Assembly (NCBI GenBank): GCA_017354895.1
Contig: CP071495.1
Location: 45,001 to 109,000 of the forward strand
Length of the DNA stretch: 64,000 bases
From: Podospora comata
Lineage: Eukaryota > Ascomycota > Sordariomycetes > Sordariales > Podosporaceae
Direction: 5' to 3'
The notes under the pieces are model-generated. The model had not been told where the DNA came from. It saw nothing but the letters and a program-made list of their open reading frames with translations, and made no database searches. Made by a program: the position numbers and the translations under genes. Shown here in pieces: positions 53,903-64,000 of this stretch. The number at the start of each line of letters is the position of its first letter. Position 1 is the stretch's first letter.

Positions 53903-56259
53903 CTACTTTCTAAATTCAGTATATGCATCAAAGCTGTGAAAAAAGTACTAATATTTGCATATGCGATTTACTTTGAGCTGCTCTTTTACATAAGTACTAA
54001 GCAGCTAACACAGACTGCCTGATACCTATGATATATTTACCTAGTTATCTATATATTACATGACATGATACTAGGCCGACAAATGAGATACATATATTTT
54101 GCAGCATGTCAAAGAAAATCAAGTAATTGCAAAGAAATTGAAATACAAGTCACCAACAATTTATCATGGGTAAACAGAACGCTGAGATCCATCAAGATTG
54201 CCTTGGCCTCTACTTACCTAGCTCTGCCATGAAAATGCTGATTGTGACATGGTTTTTGCAGCTGGTTTTAGCCTCTGTTATTCGTTCATGTATGGATGTT
54301 CAAAGCTTTTCAACTATTGCTTGTCATGAATAACTCCTTTGCCTTATAGTCCAGATAATATGGCATAGCTATCAGCCATGAAGCAGAATATTGCCGCGTG
54401 TTTTGCATGTGTCTACCCTGATGCTCCAACGGCAAAGGTTTTATACGGGGCCGGAATTGTCTCTAATAACAATGCCAAGGATGCACAGGCTGGCATTGTT
54501 TGATGGCCCCATAATTAAGGTAGGTAAGCCAAGGCTTTGACTCGAATCAAATCACTATCTGAGATCTAGGGGAAGTAGAGGTGAGGGAATTGGGCTACCT
54601 ACAGGCAAAGTTAGGCTTCTTTTTACTGTAGGCATGTTAAGGAGTAGGTCCAAACATAACAGTCAACAATGTGGGCTGATGTGTCAGACGTGAACGTGAA
54701 GCTGTTATCTGACGTTGAAAGCCATGTAGCACTGCACACTAGTACAGATGGGATTTGATGTTACCGAAAAGATGCGGACTGGCGAGAAACGTGACATGAA
54801 CGTAGAATCATGACGATGTCCTGATGATGCAGTAGGTTACTATGAAAGCTTCCACATGGCATTATTTCATGATGAATTGATCAGATACCAGTAGAAGATA
54901 AACACTGACCTGGGTCTCTAAGATCTGATAAATCTGTGTGCGGGCCAAGGTACCTAACCATCACCGTGCCGGATGCCGATGCGTTAAAGCTAGCAGAAAA
55001 AAACATTTATCGGGAAGCCAGGTGGGTGTGTTGGCCTGCAAAGCTCCATTGTTGATGGACTCTCTTGCCGGGCGGTTGATGCGCTTGTTGGGAATATTCC
55101 GCCAAGACAATAAATCTCATCTTTGACAAGATTCGTCCGTCAGTGGAGAGATAGACCCGTTCAAGTATTCCGGGAAACGTTGCTGCCAATATGACACATG
55201 GTGAGCCAGCTTCACTACAACTGGTGGCAGCAGGTAGGACAAGACGGCAAACATAACTGCCGTTGTTTTTGGAGTATTCCAAAGGAAGGGCGGGCCGGGG
55301 AAAATTGAGACCGCGTTAGGTTCAGCTAGGCATGCACTGGAAGGTCTGCCAAAAGGTGCGGCGATACAAAGCACGAGGGTTGTTGATGCCCAAAGGCACG
55401 GAGACTGATTCCACTGATAAGCCGACTTCGGCAGTAGACCAGATTTGATTGCGTCATCGAACATATTTAGCAGAGGAGATTCCAGATCAGGGGAAACATC
55501 GCAGAGGGAGAAGGTATATTTGAGAGGGGCTTCAGCATGGCTAGGGATCAACAAGATTGTCAGTTCAGGGGCTCACTCACTCAACAGAGGCAATCAGAAG
55601 CCAGAACTAATTCCTAGCTGCAGAATGTCCGGGTTTGGTGGGGAGGCACGGAGGGCACCAACAAGGAGGGGGTCGGACCGTCAAACTGCGGGGCATGCTG
55701 TCCTCAACGTTCACTGGTCTCTCCTTGTCATGCAGGCCACCTCAAGTTGGGTTTTGGCTGCCACAAGTAGCAATGCATCATTAGGCAGTCCTTGCGTAAC
55801 CCATGCTAGCTGACCAGTGACATATGCGGGTAATGTTCCCGGCTGCGTTAGTTTGGGACACCCCAACCCTTCCAGAGCGTGGTAGGTACCATACACAGTA
55901 GGTTCACAAGCTTGGCTCCTTTGGAATATGGACGACAGCCAAGAGGTGGCAACAAGGATGTTCCTTCCATAGCGCCTGGTCGAAACACGATCAGCTTCTG
56001 GGCGCACAACAAGCCCGAAGAGTCAAGATCAAGAATAGGTACCTATCCAGGTACCTAAGCAATCTACTGGCGATGCGCAGTGTGATGTGATGGATTTACT
56101 GACAGGTCGGCTGTCGTGAGAGAGGACTCAAACTTGGGAGGATGTGCAATATGGCAAATATGTTGCCGGGTTAAGACGGGTGGGATCGCCTGGCTTCGGA
56201 AGACGAGTTCGAGAGGACAAAGAGATGGCCGTGGTGTGTGACTCATTTATAGGTTCGGG
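53903..56259. other. Sparse intergenic region
   Basis: GC-moderate. Minus-strand open segments at 55117-55554 and 55711-56007 use plausible codons but show no recognisable domain and no convincing splice chain. They may be decayed genes. Confidence 0.35.
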
Positions 56260-56750
56260 GTGAAGACCGGTCCGGTGGAGAGCCCGAAAGGGAGCTATTC
56301 TCCACACTATGCAATGCAACCATCTACGTCTCTCCAATCACCGGCAACGAGTATATGCAGAAGGTTGCCAGCAGTCTGCATCCTGTGGTTAGTCTGGTTG
56401 GACAGAATCGTGCGGTGGGCATCAAGCCACTACCAACCGGATTGCTGGTTCAGACATCGTCCACGAAGCTGGGGCTCCCACCCCAAGCTTGGTCTTCCGG
56501 GTTGGCGGAATTCCAGGGTAAGGTAGAACCGAGATGAAGACCCAAGAGGGACATCCCGGGGCTATTCGATACTGCCGCATTTAACAATGGGCACATGGTC
56601 CCATGGTTCCACAAGAGCGCTGGCTTCAGGCTCTTGATGCCCTCCCCAGGATGATGTGGCAGCAGGGAAGCTGGCCTCACCAATCTCAGAGCATAATAAA
56701 TACGCCTGCAGTTCTGTGGTCCATGGCGAGTCTGACTCAAGGCAACATCT
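56260..56750 (+). other. Possible decayed coding segment
   Basis: Plus-strand frame through NATIYVSPITGNEYMQKVA and GIKPLPTGLLVQTSSTKLGL (56309-56517) shows protein-like codon use. A donor-like GTAAGG follows at 56519, and FDTAAFNNGHMVPWF appears downstream. The pieces do not connect without assumptions, and the opposite strand is also open (56450-56878). Confidence 0.25.
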
Positions 56751-56967
56751 AACAAGATAGCTTCATCTCTTGAGTCGTAGGACATTTGCACACCCCTCAA
56801 CTCCACGCAACAGAGATCGACAACGCCAAGATGTGAGTCATTGACTAAGGTACCCAGGGGGGATATCAAGCGCGCCATATCATTGACGAAGCATCTACGT
56901 AGTCTTTTCTGGCCAGTAAACTAGCCCAACATCTTTCCAGATACCTATTCAGCCTAGGTAGTCCAAT

Positions 56968-57211
56968 ATGGCTGTGAGTCAAGCATGGATCCCTCTCTTC
57001 AAGACGATGCGAAGGTTAACCGACCCGCCAGCCCGGAGATACAGTTCGAATTCGCGGCAACTCGGTCCTGTACAAAGTCCTTGCAGTAAATGGCTGCATG
57101 CTCACCATCTTGGTGATGAATCCGCAACCAGATGGGCAGTACCTGGACTTCAGTCCGACCTCGATACAAACTATAGACGAATATCGCGTCGAAAAGGTGG
57201 ATGATTGTTGA
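56968..57211 (+). CDS. Small two-exon protein with SH3-like barrel pattern (61 aa)
   Basis: Join 56968-56973, 57032-57211. Exon 1 is ATG GCT only. The 58-nt intron has donor GTGAGT, a TTAAC branch in GGTTAACCGAC and acceptor CGCCAG. Splicing gives MAPGDTVRIRGNSVLYKVLA, then an alternating beta-like run to IDEYRVEKVDDC. The PGDTVRxxG...YKVL pattern resembles small SH3/Tudor-like barrels. No relative can be named. The intron signals and clean stop support it; the small size limits confidence. Confidence 0.5.
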
Positions 57212-58254
57212 GTGGAGAGTCTGATTTACCTTGATGTGTTCTGTCGCCATTGCGTGGCTGGATTTCTGCATTGAATACCCTCGTTTTAAACTTATTGTCT
57301 GGTACGGCATTTGGACGGATATTTGACTTTCAAGAGAGCACTTTCTAGACTTCTTTTATTTATATACTACCTAAGGTACCTAACATCTGATCTCCGAGAT
57401 TGTTGATAAGTAAGGTATCATCGTTTTGGGGTGTATTTGGAAATGACATGTACTGCTGCTGCGAGATTTGTGAACGTAAACGAAAGTCTGTTGCGCATAG
57501 ATATGCCTCCAGAAGACCATGATGGGTCTGTCTCCACAGCAACCAACCCCCCGGCACCCATGTACGCTCGGTATTACATTCAAGACCACTATGCGTAAGA
57601 AATACGGCTTTGGTTATGTATTTAACGCCAAGATAGGTAGATATGTTTCCAGTTACCTACATGAGTAACCAGCAACAGGTAATAATTCAGATGCTGGACG
57701 GTGATGAGAAATGGGAAAACCCAGAACTTAGGTACGTCATGTAGGTGAAGTAGTGACTGCTCCGGAATGATGTCCACTTAAATTCTCCACGACAAGATCA
57801 AGCCTGTCACTTTATTGCGGGGTGAAAATCTGGGGAAAGGCTGGTCCGGATATTATATCAACCCCCGTCCCTTGACCTCATGGCAACTCATACCCTCTTG
57901 TTCGGTCCCATCCCTGACATGGCCCCTGACAGCAAACTCCACATTACCTAGGTTGACTTCCATCCTAATGACTACCTACAACACATGAAGCTTTTGTATG
58001 ACTGTGAAGATAGAGTCTTTCTCTTTTCCATTGCAGCTGTTGAAACACTTCAAGTTCGGTCAATAAACCTCATTCAAGATGCTCGCGCATTTAGTCTGGG
58101 GCTTATGGCTTTGGTCATGCCGGTACGGACGGGGGTCCGATGCCTATCTAGATTGCCACTGCTGGTCCGTTGAGGTCACAAGTCGCAACTACCTAGTGAC
58201 TTAGGTGTGCCAGTCCTGATAATTCTCTGGCTGCCCGTGTTTCAAGTACCCCTT
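57212..58254. other. Intergenic region
   Basis: No gene recognised. CTACCTAAGGTACCTAAC words occur at 57367-57384. Confidence 0.45.
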
Positions 58255-58914
58255 TTACTGCTGTTGCACTCCCAGAAATGCCCTGACACCTGCAACCCTC
58301 TCCAGCTCCTCCATAGTCTCGGACCAGAGCATAGCTTCAACCTTCTTTCCTTCCTCTGTATTCATTATGTGGTGTCCCCTGCGGGTTGTCAGTAAACTTT
58401 TAAGTTCCTTGAATATTTGCACCAAAATGGAACATGGCTTACGAATCGATCTCCCAATTTCTCACCAATCTTCCATGACTCTCCTCTCCCTTCGCATCTA
58501 CCGCATCGACATACGCCCACGCTCTCCGAGTCATCGTCCTTCCTGCCAGACTGGCCATGACGTTGCCGATTAACCTCGCTGGGGAAAACACCAACGTCTG
58601 AAGCCCCGGGTTTTTGACCAAGGCTGGAGCCACCGCATTGACAATCAGGGTGAGACCATGCTGCTGTCAGACGCGGGCGGTGGCCAGACCAAGGCCGGTG
58701 TTGGTCTTGTGATCGACGCTGTTTTGCCGACAAAAGAGGTACATTCTGGAGGAGGAAAAGGTTGGACGAAGAATTGAGAGGTCAGGGCCAACCAAAGGTC
58801 ACAGGTGAGGGAGTTGGTTTCAAAGTGGGCCACGGCGGAGGGGCGGGATTTCCAGACAGCAAGGAGGGCCACGATGGGGAACTCGAGTAGATTGATTAGA
58901 ATTCCGTGATACAT
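58255..58914 (-). pseudogene. Short-chain dehydrogenase pseudogene with internal deletion
   Basis: Minus strand. The N-terminal part (from 58914) reads SQFFVQPFPPPECTSFVGKT and then, after a frameshift, TNTGLGLATARV, the SDR cofactor loop. It jumps directly to LIVNAVAPALVKNPGLQ, which belongs after the catalytic region, so the Ser-Tyr-Lys core and most of the fold are missing. The C-terminal part is still clean: LAGRTMTRRAWAYVDAVDAK, an intron (GTAAGC, ACTGAC, CCGCAG) and MNTEEGKKVEAMLWSETMEE to a stop at 58255. It is typical of fungal retinol-dehydrogenase-like SDRs. Confidence 0.7.
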
Positions 58915-59339
58915 AACTCATCGCTGGGTGACACATAGGCATAAGATGGGCAAGAAAGCAGATGGACAAGAGGGGATGAAGTGATTTCTTGGCGGTCTGT
59001 CACTACAGGTAAATCTTATTAGACTGATCGAGGTGGGGCTGTTGTTTCGCGGCCAGCGCCATGGTTTCGAACCCAATCTGCGCCACACTCGGTTGACTGC
59101 GACTCCGAGATCGACCAACCGGGCGTGGATGTTCAATCTTCAACCGCAGCGGTCGGCTTGATGGTTGACCACGGCGTTGGTCTTTGGGTCGGTCTGGTCA
59201 CTGACTGAAATAGACATCATATTCTGCCTCGCTTCTATTTGATTCAAGAGCTTCCCACCCAGACTGAGCTTTATCTCTAGTATTTCTTTCTCTTTTTTCT
59301 GCCGCATCATTGACTCCAAATGTGGCCACCAGGGAAAAA
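58915..59339. other. Intergenic region
   Basis: 425 bp before the next start. No motif assigned. Confidence 0.4.
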
Positions 59340-61055
59340 ATGAATCACCAACACACACGATGGCCATTATCAGCGCAGGGTGAGCGACCTCGATTGTCAT
59401 TGCAGACAGCCTCACCCACTGAAAACAGTCCCGGGCTGCCCCCATACCCCGTCAATGACCAGGATGCCCGTTTACTTGTTGCGTCAAAGCTATGGGGTGA
59501 ACAGAGGCGATTTTCAGATTCTTTCTCTCAAATGTCCAACGAAGCCCTCTATCACGAGTCGTTGGACAAGTTGAACCTCTCCTGCCGCACAGGTTTAAGC
59601 TTCAACTTCAAAGAACAAACCGAACAGGAAGCGCAATTTGTGGTTGATCTCGGCGGAAGTGTCACACATATCCCGTCCCCACAACCATCCCCGACATTTA
59701 AGCCGGCAGGTTTACCATCCAGGGCTGCCCTAACTTACACACCTGCCAACGCCAAAACATATCCTTCTGCGGAGTGGGAACTCACCAACGACAAACCCCA
59801 AGCGGAAGGAGATGGATTCATGCTGTGGAAGGAATACGCGCCAGTGATTCTGACGCGCCGTTCTTCCTCACTCCAGTCAGAGAGAGAGCAGGTCCTCGAT
59901 GCAGTATCTAGTCTCGGCTTGAAGGGTCCTGTCAAAGGCCTTGGGAAGCTGTCAAGGCCGGTTCTGAACAAGTACTACCGCACAGAGCAAGCACTGGCAG
60001 AGTTCCTGATTAAGCAAGATCGCGTCCTACTCCGTCCGCTGCCTTCGCCAGAGACTGGGCAAAGAGAGCTGGAACGCCTAGAAACCGAGCTATTCGACAC
60101 ATCAAAATATATGGGTAGCACAAATTATATGACCGTACTCACCTGGTCCGACGACAACCCATGGGGAACCATCACACTATTCCAAGTCGAGACCCCACTG
60201 ATGGGCTCCGTCAGCCAAGGGGGGTATCTGGAATCTCAACGCCGAAAACCGCCAAACCTCCATGTCCATGTTCGGGAACCGTTTGCAACAAAGATAAAAC
60301 CAGTGGCAGCGATGGAACACATACCACAGCAGGTCCTCGTAAACATGCGCATGGATACTGCGATACGGAAGTTGGTTTTGGTTCACGAGCAAAACAGCCA
60401 GCGATTTCGCTGGATGGCCAAGGGCGAAATGGGCCACCCCTCCTATGCAACCCTATACCGGCCTGACATGCCGGTGCCTATTGCCGTACAAAGGAGTCTG
60501 TACGAGCACTTGGATGCTGATGAAGCAGCTATTCTTGGCCACCACTCACACCGCCGACCGTCCTGCCTCAGTCCACAAGCTGCCTACCAAGATAGGCAAG
60601 AGGTCACAGCGGATGGCATCGTAGCCACAATCCCACAGTTTCTCGCTCTTTTACACTCGACTCAGTCAATTGTAGAAGTTGCTTCCTCTCCCAAGCCATC
60701 CGACGAGGAGAGGGTGGAGACGACATCAGGCGAACGCTTCCGGCGGTGCTCCATGAAGCAGCCGCTCCAAGGGAAACGGCATACTGGGAGGGATGTTCAC
60801 GTCGTGGTGCTGTTGCCAGCTTCTCGTTCCGCGTGGGTGGAGGAGAAACTTTTTTGGACAGACGAGCAAGGGCACCTTGCCGAGTTCAGGCAGAAACGAT
60901 ACAAGTCGGTAATAGATAGAGAACGGGACAGGAGAAGGGGAAGATGTTTTGGCGAGTTCTCGGGGAGAAGGGGCAGAAGCCCGGGCGTTGGGGAGATCCG
61001 GAGTCCACCGTTGAGTGCTACCCTATGCGCAAGGGACTCGGTATGGTATGAGTGA
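59340..61055 (+). CDS. Unknown 571-aa protein
   Basis: Single exon, ATG at 59340 in AAAAAATGA context. No signal peptide or membrane span. Recognisable segments are a possible globular core at about 145-380 (FMLWKEYAPVILTRRSS, YMGSTNYMTVLTWSDDNPWG, HVHVREPFATKI) and a basic, Arg-rich C-terminal tail (RERDRRRGRCFGEF). The codon use is ordinary and the frame is long, so it is very likely a gene. I do not recognise the family. Confidence 0.7.
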   Translation: MNHQHTRWPLSAQGERPRLSLQTASPTENSPGLPPYPVNDQDARLLVASKLWGEQRRFSDSFSQMSNEALYHESLDKLNLSCRTGLSFNFKEQTEQEAQFVVDLGGSVTHIPSPQPSPTFKPAGLPSRAALTYTPANAKTYPSAEWELTNDKPQAEGDGFMLWKEYAPVILTRRSSSLQSEREQVLDAVSSLGLKGPVKGLGKLSRPVLNKYYRTEQALAEFLIKQDRVLLRPLPSPETGQRELERLETELFDTSKYMGSTNYMTVLTWSDDNPWGTITLFQVETPLMGSVSQGGYLESQRRKPPNLHVHVREPFATKIKPVAAMEHIPQQVLVNMRMDTAIRKLVLVHEQNSQRFRWMAKGEMGHPSYATLYRPDMPVPIAVQRSLYEHLDADEAAILGHHSHRRPSCLSPQAAYQDRQEVTADGIVATIPQFLALLHSTQSIVEVASSPKPSDEERVETTSGERFRRCSMKQPLQGKRHTGRDVHVVVLLPASRSAWVEEKLFWTDEQGHLAEFRQKRYKSVIDRERDRRRGRCFGEFSGRRGRSPGVGEIRSPPLSATLCARDSVWYE

Positions 61056-62024
61056 TGCACAGTCAAAGGACATAGACTTCTTGTTGGCAGATGGGCAGAC
61101 AGCTTGGATACACAGGGCCGCCAGCACGGTATCTTAATCATTGATGATGTTTCCTAGAATGCAATGACACCTTCCAGTTGTCAAGTTGCCCAGTGTCTTT
61201 AGGTACCCGTTCGAATATGCAGTGGTATACCTACCTATCTAGGCTTTTCGCTGCTGCGATTGCCTTTATATCCTTCAATGCTACATTAAGCACCTACCTA
61301 GCTAGGTAGGTATTGTGTTAATCGTCGTTCCAAAGCCCCAATAGCAGCTTTGGCACACCCCGGGCTGTCTATAGGAAAACTCCTATGGCTCTTGACCGCA
61401 TACAGCTCGTGTTATCGATGTTGTTCTCACCGCCAGTTCGGCGTTCCAGACTTCACCTCGACGGGGGAAAATAGGGAGCTATTGAACCGCCCAAAGTAGA
61501 CGCCCGGAATTGCCATCTGTGGGTAGTTTCCAAGCCAATGGAAACATTGCTCGGTAGTTCCCTGATGTCAAAATCAGGACCTCTGATGTAGCCTTGACGT
61601 TGCACATAACGGGTGGACACTGGGCAATGGTAACGTTACTGAGATGGTTTAGCCATGGTAGAACAGCCGCAGTTCCTTACAATAAACGTTAGTGGTTCTA
61701 ATTTTCTGACCGTTACTACAAGAAGGGTTCTTGTTTTGAAACTCCGTTCCCTGTTGTGGCTGCATGTCAGGGAGTTGGAAGAGCAAACCTCACCGGCTAG
61801 CACGAAGTTTTTACCGACCTTGACCGAACAACTATAATGCGGCCATGAAGATTTAGGCAAATGTCTTCCGTTGGAAGTTTTCCATGAAGAGAGGTCCAGT
61901 GCGTATGGTGCCGGCTTATATATGTTCTCTTCGAGTGCAAAAATAATCCTGTGGAGAGCTTTAGCACCAGTGGCCGTTTAAGACGCGAACCACTATCAAC
62001 CTCTTTGCAAAGTCTCCGATCTAG
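61056..62024. other. Intergenic region
   Basis: About 970 bp, no gene. CCTACCTAGCTAGGTAGGTA, a near-palindrome of the recurring TAGGTA word, lies at 61292-61311. Confidence 0.45.
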
Positions 62025-63001
62025 ATGCAACTTTATACAGCAATCATTTTGATGTGGTCAATCACTCAAGGGGCCCTATCCCACTGTAAGCGCTTTCTTG
62101 TACTCCCTGGAAGTTCAGTAAACAATACCTTGTAGGTAGGTGAACATATTTCAAGCTATACCCACTACTGAAACGCTCAAAGATATCTTCCACCAATTTC
62201 TCCATAACGACACAATATTCACTTCTTTCAAGTACATCCGCCCCGTCCCTGCTGAAACGCCACTTCACATCACCGACAAGAACGACATTCGATGTAACCG
62301 AGCAGGGGCCAATGGACAGTCAACAAATGTCTTGACAATCACAGCAGGCGACACCGTGGCGTTCAAGCCTACATCTTGGATCCATCATCCCGAGGCATAT
62401 GCTGCTTACCTCTCTGCCGTCCCTCCTGGAAAAAGCATCTCCAATTACGCGGGTGACGGTGACTGGTTCAAGATTTGGGAGTTTGGAACATACCCCAACC
62501 TCACAGCAGAGTCGGCATATCAACAAACTTGGTACGTCACGCTTTCTTTCAACCTCCTGCCTTTTTTTCCTCTTGGAGCGAAGATCCGCGTGCTAATGGT
62601 GGACTTGTTCCCAATCGCAGGCGATTGTTGCAGACCCACTGACACTCCAAATCCCAACGGCCACCCACCGGGGAAGTATTTGCTACGATTTGAGCATGTG
62701 GCACTGCATCTGGCCAGCCAGAGAGGTGGAGCCGAGTTCTACCCTTCTTGTGCCCACGTTGAAGTGCTGAACGCTGGATGGAAGAGCACCGGTCTTAGCC
62801 CAGGACCGACAGCACGGTTCCCCGAGGCACACGAGGCAGAAGAACACGGCAAGTTGGTGTTCAATATATGGGACTTTGATGACGTGAGTGATGCCATGAT
62901 ACAGTCTAGAAAGATAGGTATTGGGGCTGCTGACAAAACGACAGGTTCAACAGCTCAACAGCAGGAAGATGCCAGGCCCGCAAGTGTGGGATGGCCGCTG
63001 A
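62025..63001 (+). pseudogene. AA9 lytic polysaccharide monooxygenase gene with frame damage
   Basis: Four exons: 62025-62085, 62183-62531, 62621-62883, 62945-63001. Exon 1 gives signal peptide MQLYTAIILMWSITQGALS followed by His; splicing yields H-Y-I-F-H-Q-F, the N-terminal copper-ligand His of AA9. Next come ITDKNDIRCN, the second His in WIHHPEAY, GDWFKIWE, GKYLLRFEHVALHLAS and the axial Tyr in GAEFYPSC. Exon 4 supplies the family ending MPGPQVWDGR. Exon 3 breaks frame: its first part reads ADPLTLQIPTATH in one frame and GKYLLR in another, and canonical splicing of intron 2 hits a stop. Retaining intron 2 (89 nt) keeps the frame but inserts foreign residues. Signal and copper site intact, so decay is recent or a sequence error exists. 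Confidence 0.72.
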
Positions 63002-63113
63002 AAGTACAGAAATGGCATCTTGGCAATTTGGGGGCGGGTTGGGCAGCGTTCTCGCATTTTCTCCCAAGGAGCCAAGTCAGCAAGCGAGTATGCAGCCAAG
63101 AGATTTGACGCTG

Positions 63114-63480
63114 TGTGACGAACCCCTATCCAGAACCTCTGAAAGGGATACTAGTAGGAGGCACTTCTGAACAATCCTGGTTCGGTACAGCTAAACAGTG
63201 TTCAACAAATGGCTTGTCTCAATCACAATAGTCAAGATACTAACGATTGTGACTTGTAATGCATACTGCGGAACTGTCTATCTAACACCGGCCAGTTCCT
63301 CCGTATATATAGACCTCAGGATTCTGAACTGATCATGGCCAAGCCGCCCTGCTAGTGATCATGGTGATCATGCCGTGATCACCCTGATCATTCCCTGATT
63401 GGCTAGTCCTTATCTAATCTAACGATTGGCTGAGGGCGTCCCGCGCCTCTCGTACTGTCCCTGTTGGCTTAACTGTGACA
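63114..63480 (-). mobile_element. Solo LTR, family A, with perfect 5-bp duplication
   Basis: 367 bp, TGTGACGAACCCC...TTAACTGTGACA, flanked by CGCTG at 63109-63113 and 63481-63485. TATA box (minus) near 63302-63309. Little RIP. U3 contains five TGATCA palindromes within about 80 bp (63333-63402). It lies 112 bp after the predicted AA9 stop. Confidence 0.88.
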
Positions 63481-64000
63481 CGCTGGCTCAGGGGGTGCTG
63501 TAATATTGTTGGGGCGTGCAATATCCAATCTATTTGAAGCCAACGTTACATAGCAGGCAGCAATTGTCAAATACGGTATGAGGTGATTATTATACGAGCG
63601 AGGGTCTTTAGGTAGTACGGTAAGGTCGGACCTAATAGCTTTAGGTTTTATTACTAAAATAAAGATTTTGTTAATTTTAAATTAAAATAACTAATTTTAT
63701 ATACTCTCTTAATTAACCCTTAACTTAAAGCTGTTAAGTATTTTTCTTTAACTTCAATTTTCCCATAATTGTAATATCCTCCAAAAATTAGTTTTTTTTA
63801 GAATTATTCTCTTAATTTTTATTTAATAATATATTTTATTATTTTGATATATTTATTATTATTGATTATACATTTTTTAAGTTGTATTTTTTCATTTTTT
63901 ATAATAATCTTAAATTTATTTCTTTAAGTTTTTATATTAATGAGCTTACCTGTATTTTAACCTTGATGAAATTCTAAAATTTCATAAACTTATTAATTAA
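63481..64000. other. AT-rich tract at window end
   Basis: GC-normal to about 63630, then RIP-like AT-rich sequence to the edge. No gene. Confidence 0.5.

Noticed and set aside
1-64000. CRISPR array, bacterial operon or prophage
   Set aside because: Intron-rich fungal genes, no spaced direct repeats and no bacterial signals.

Overview
The window looks like a filamentous ascomycete chromosome, most likely Sordariomycetes and probably Sordariales. The genes have short introns (52-136 nt) with GTAAGT/GTATGT-type donors and CTAAC/CTGAC branch sites. Fungal-specific families are present: a Zn2Cys6 regulator, a fungal rhodopsin-domain protein, an AA9 polysaccharide monooxygenase and a berberine-bridge-like oxidase. 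GC-normal gene blocks alternate with long AT-rich tracts full of decayed LTRs, the usual signature of repeat-induced point mutation (RIP). The species cannot be named from sequence alone.

Layout. 1-4.7 kb: AT-rich, RIP-decayed, with at least three LTR families, nested and with readable target-site duplications. 4.8-6.7 kb: decayed retrotransposon structural gene, minus strand. 7.3-25.9 kb: gene block with BOS1 SNARE, thiamine pyrophosphokinase, a polytopic membrane protein, an archaemetzincin, an MDR-family oxidoreductase, a Zn2Cys6 regulator, an unknown protein, an FAD monooxygenase, a dihydroflavonol-reductase-like enzyme and a RhoGAP protein whose arginine finger appears to be Cys. 27.1-28.8 kb: a possible tiny spliced gene and a GFA/CENP-V-like protein. 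29-41.7 kb: a 2-oxoglutarate/Fe(II) oxygenase, a BTB-like protein with a Cys-rich cluster, an MFS transporter pseudogene, an intron-containing tRNA-Gln(CUG), an unknown nuclear-looking protein, a secreted BBE-like flavoprotein and a rhodopsin-domain membrane protein. 41.7-53.9 kb: AT-rich repeat territory with one intact Myb/SANT-like gene as an island (45.35-46.73 kb) and several LTRs, including a tail-to-tail inverted pair. 54-59.3 kb: sparse region with a small 61-aa two-exon gene and an SDR pseudogene carrying a large internal deletion. 59.3-63.5 kb: an unknown 571-aa protein and an AA9 gene with frame damage, followed 112 bp after its stop by a solo LTR with a perfect 5-bp duplication. 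63.5-64 kb: AT-rich again.

How the genes relate. Most of the block at 7-41 kb is a mix of housekeeping and accessory genes without operon-like logic. The stretch 14.1-22.1 kb (MDR oxidoreductase, Zn2Cys6 regulator, unknown, FAD monooxygenase, NAD(P)-dependent reductase) has the composition of a small catabolic or tailoring cluster, but no backbone synthase is present. The repeat regions contain the most unusual structures: an inverted LTR pair with facing promoters that could make hairpin RNA, LTRs sharing R-U5 but carrying unrelated U3 promoters, and the unmutated Myb/SANT gene between direct repeats.
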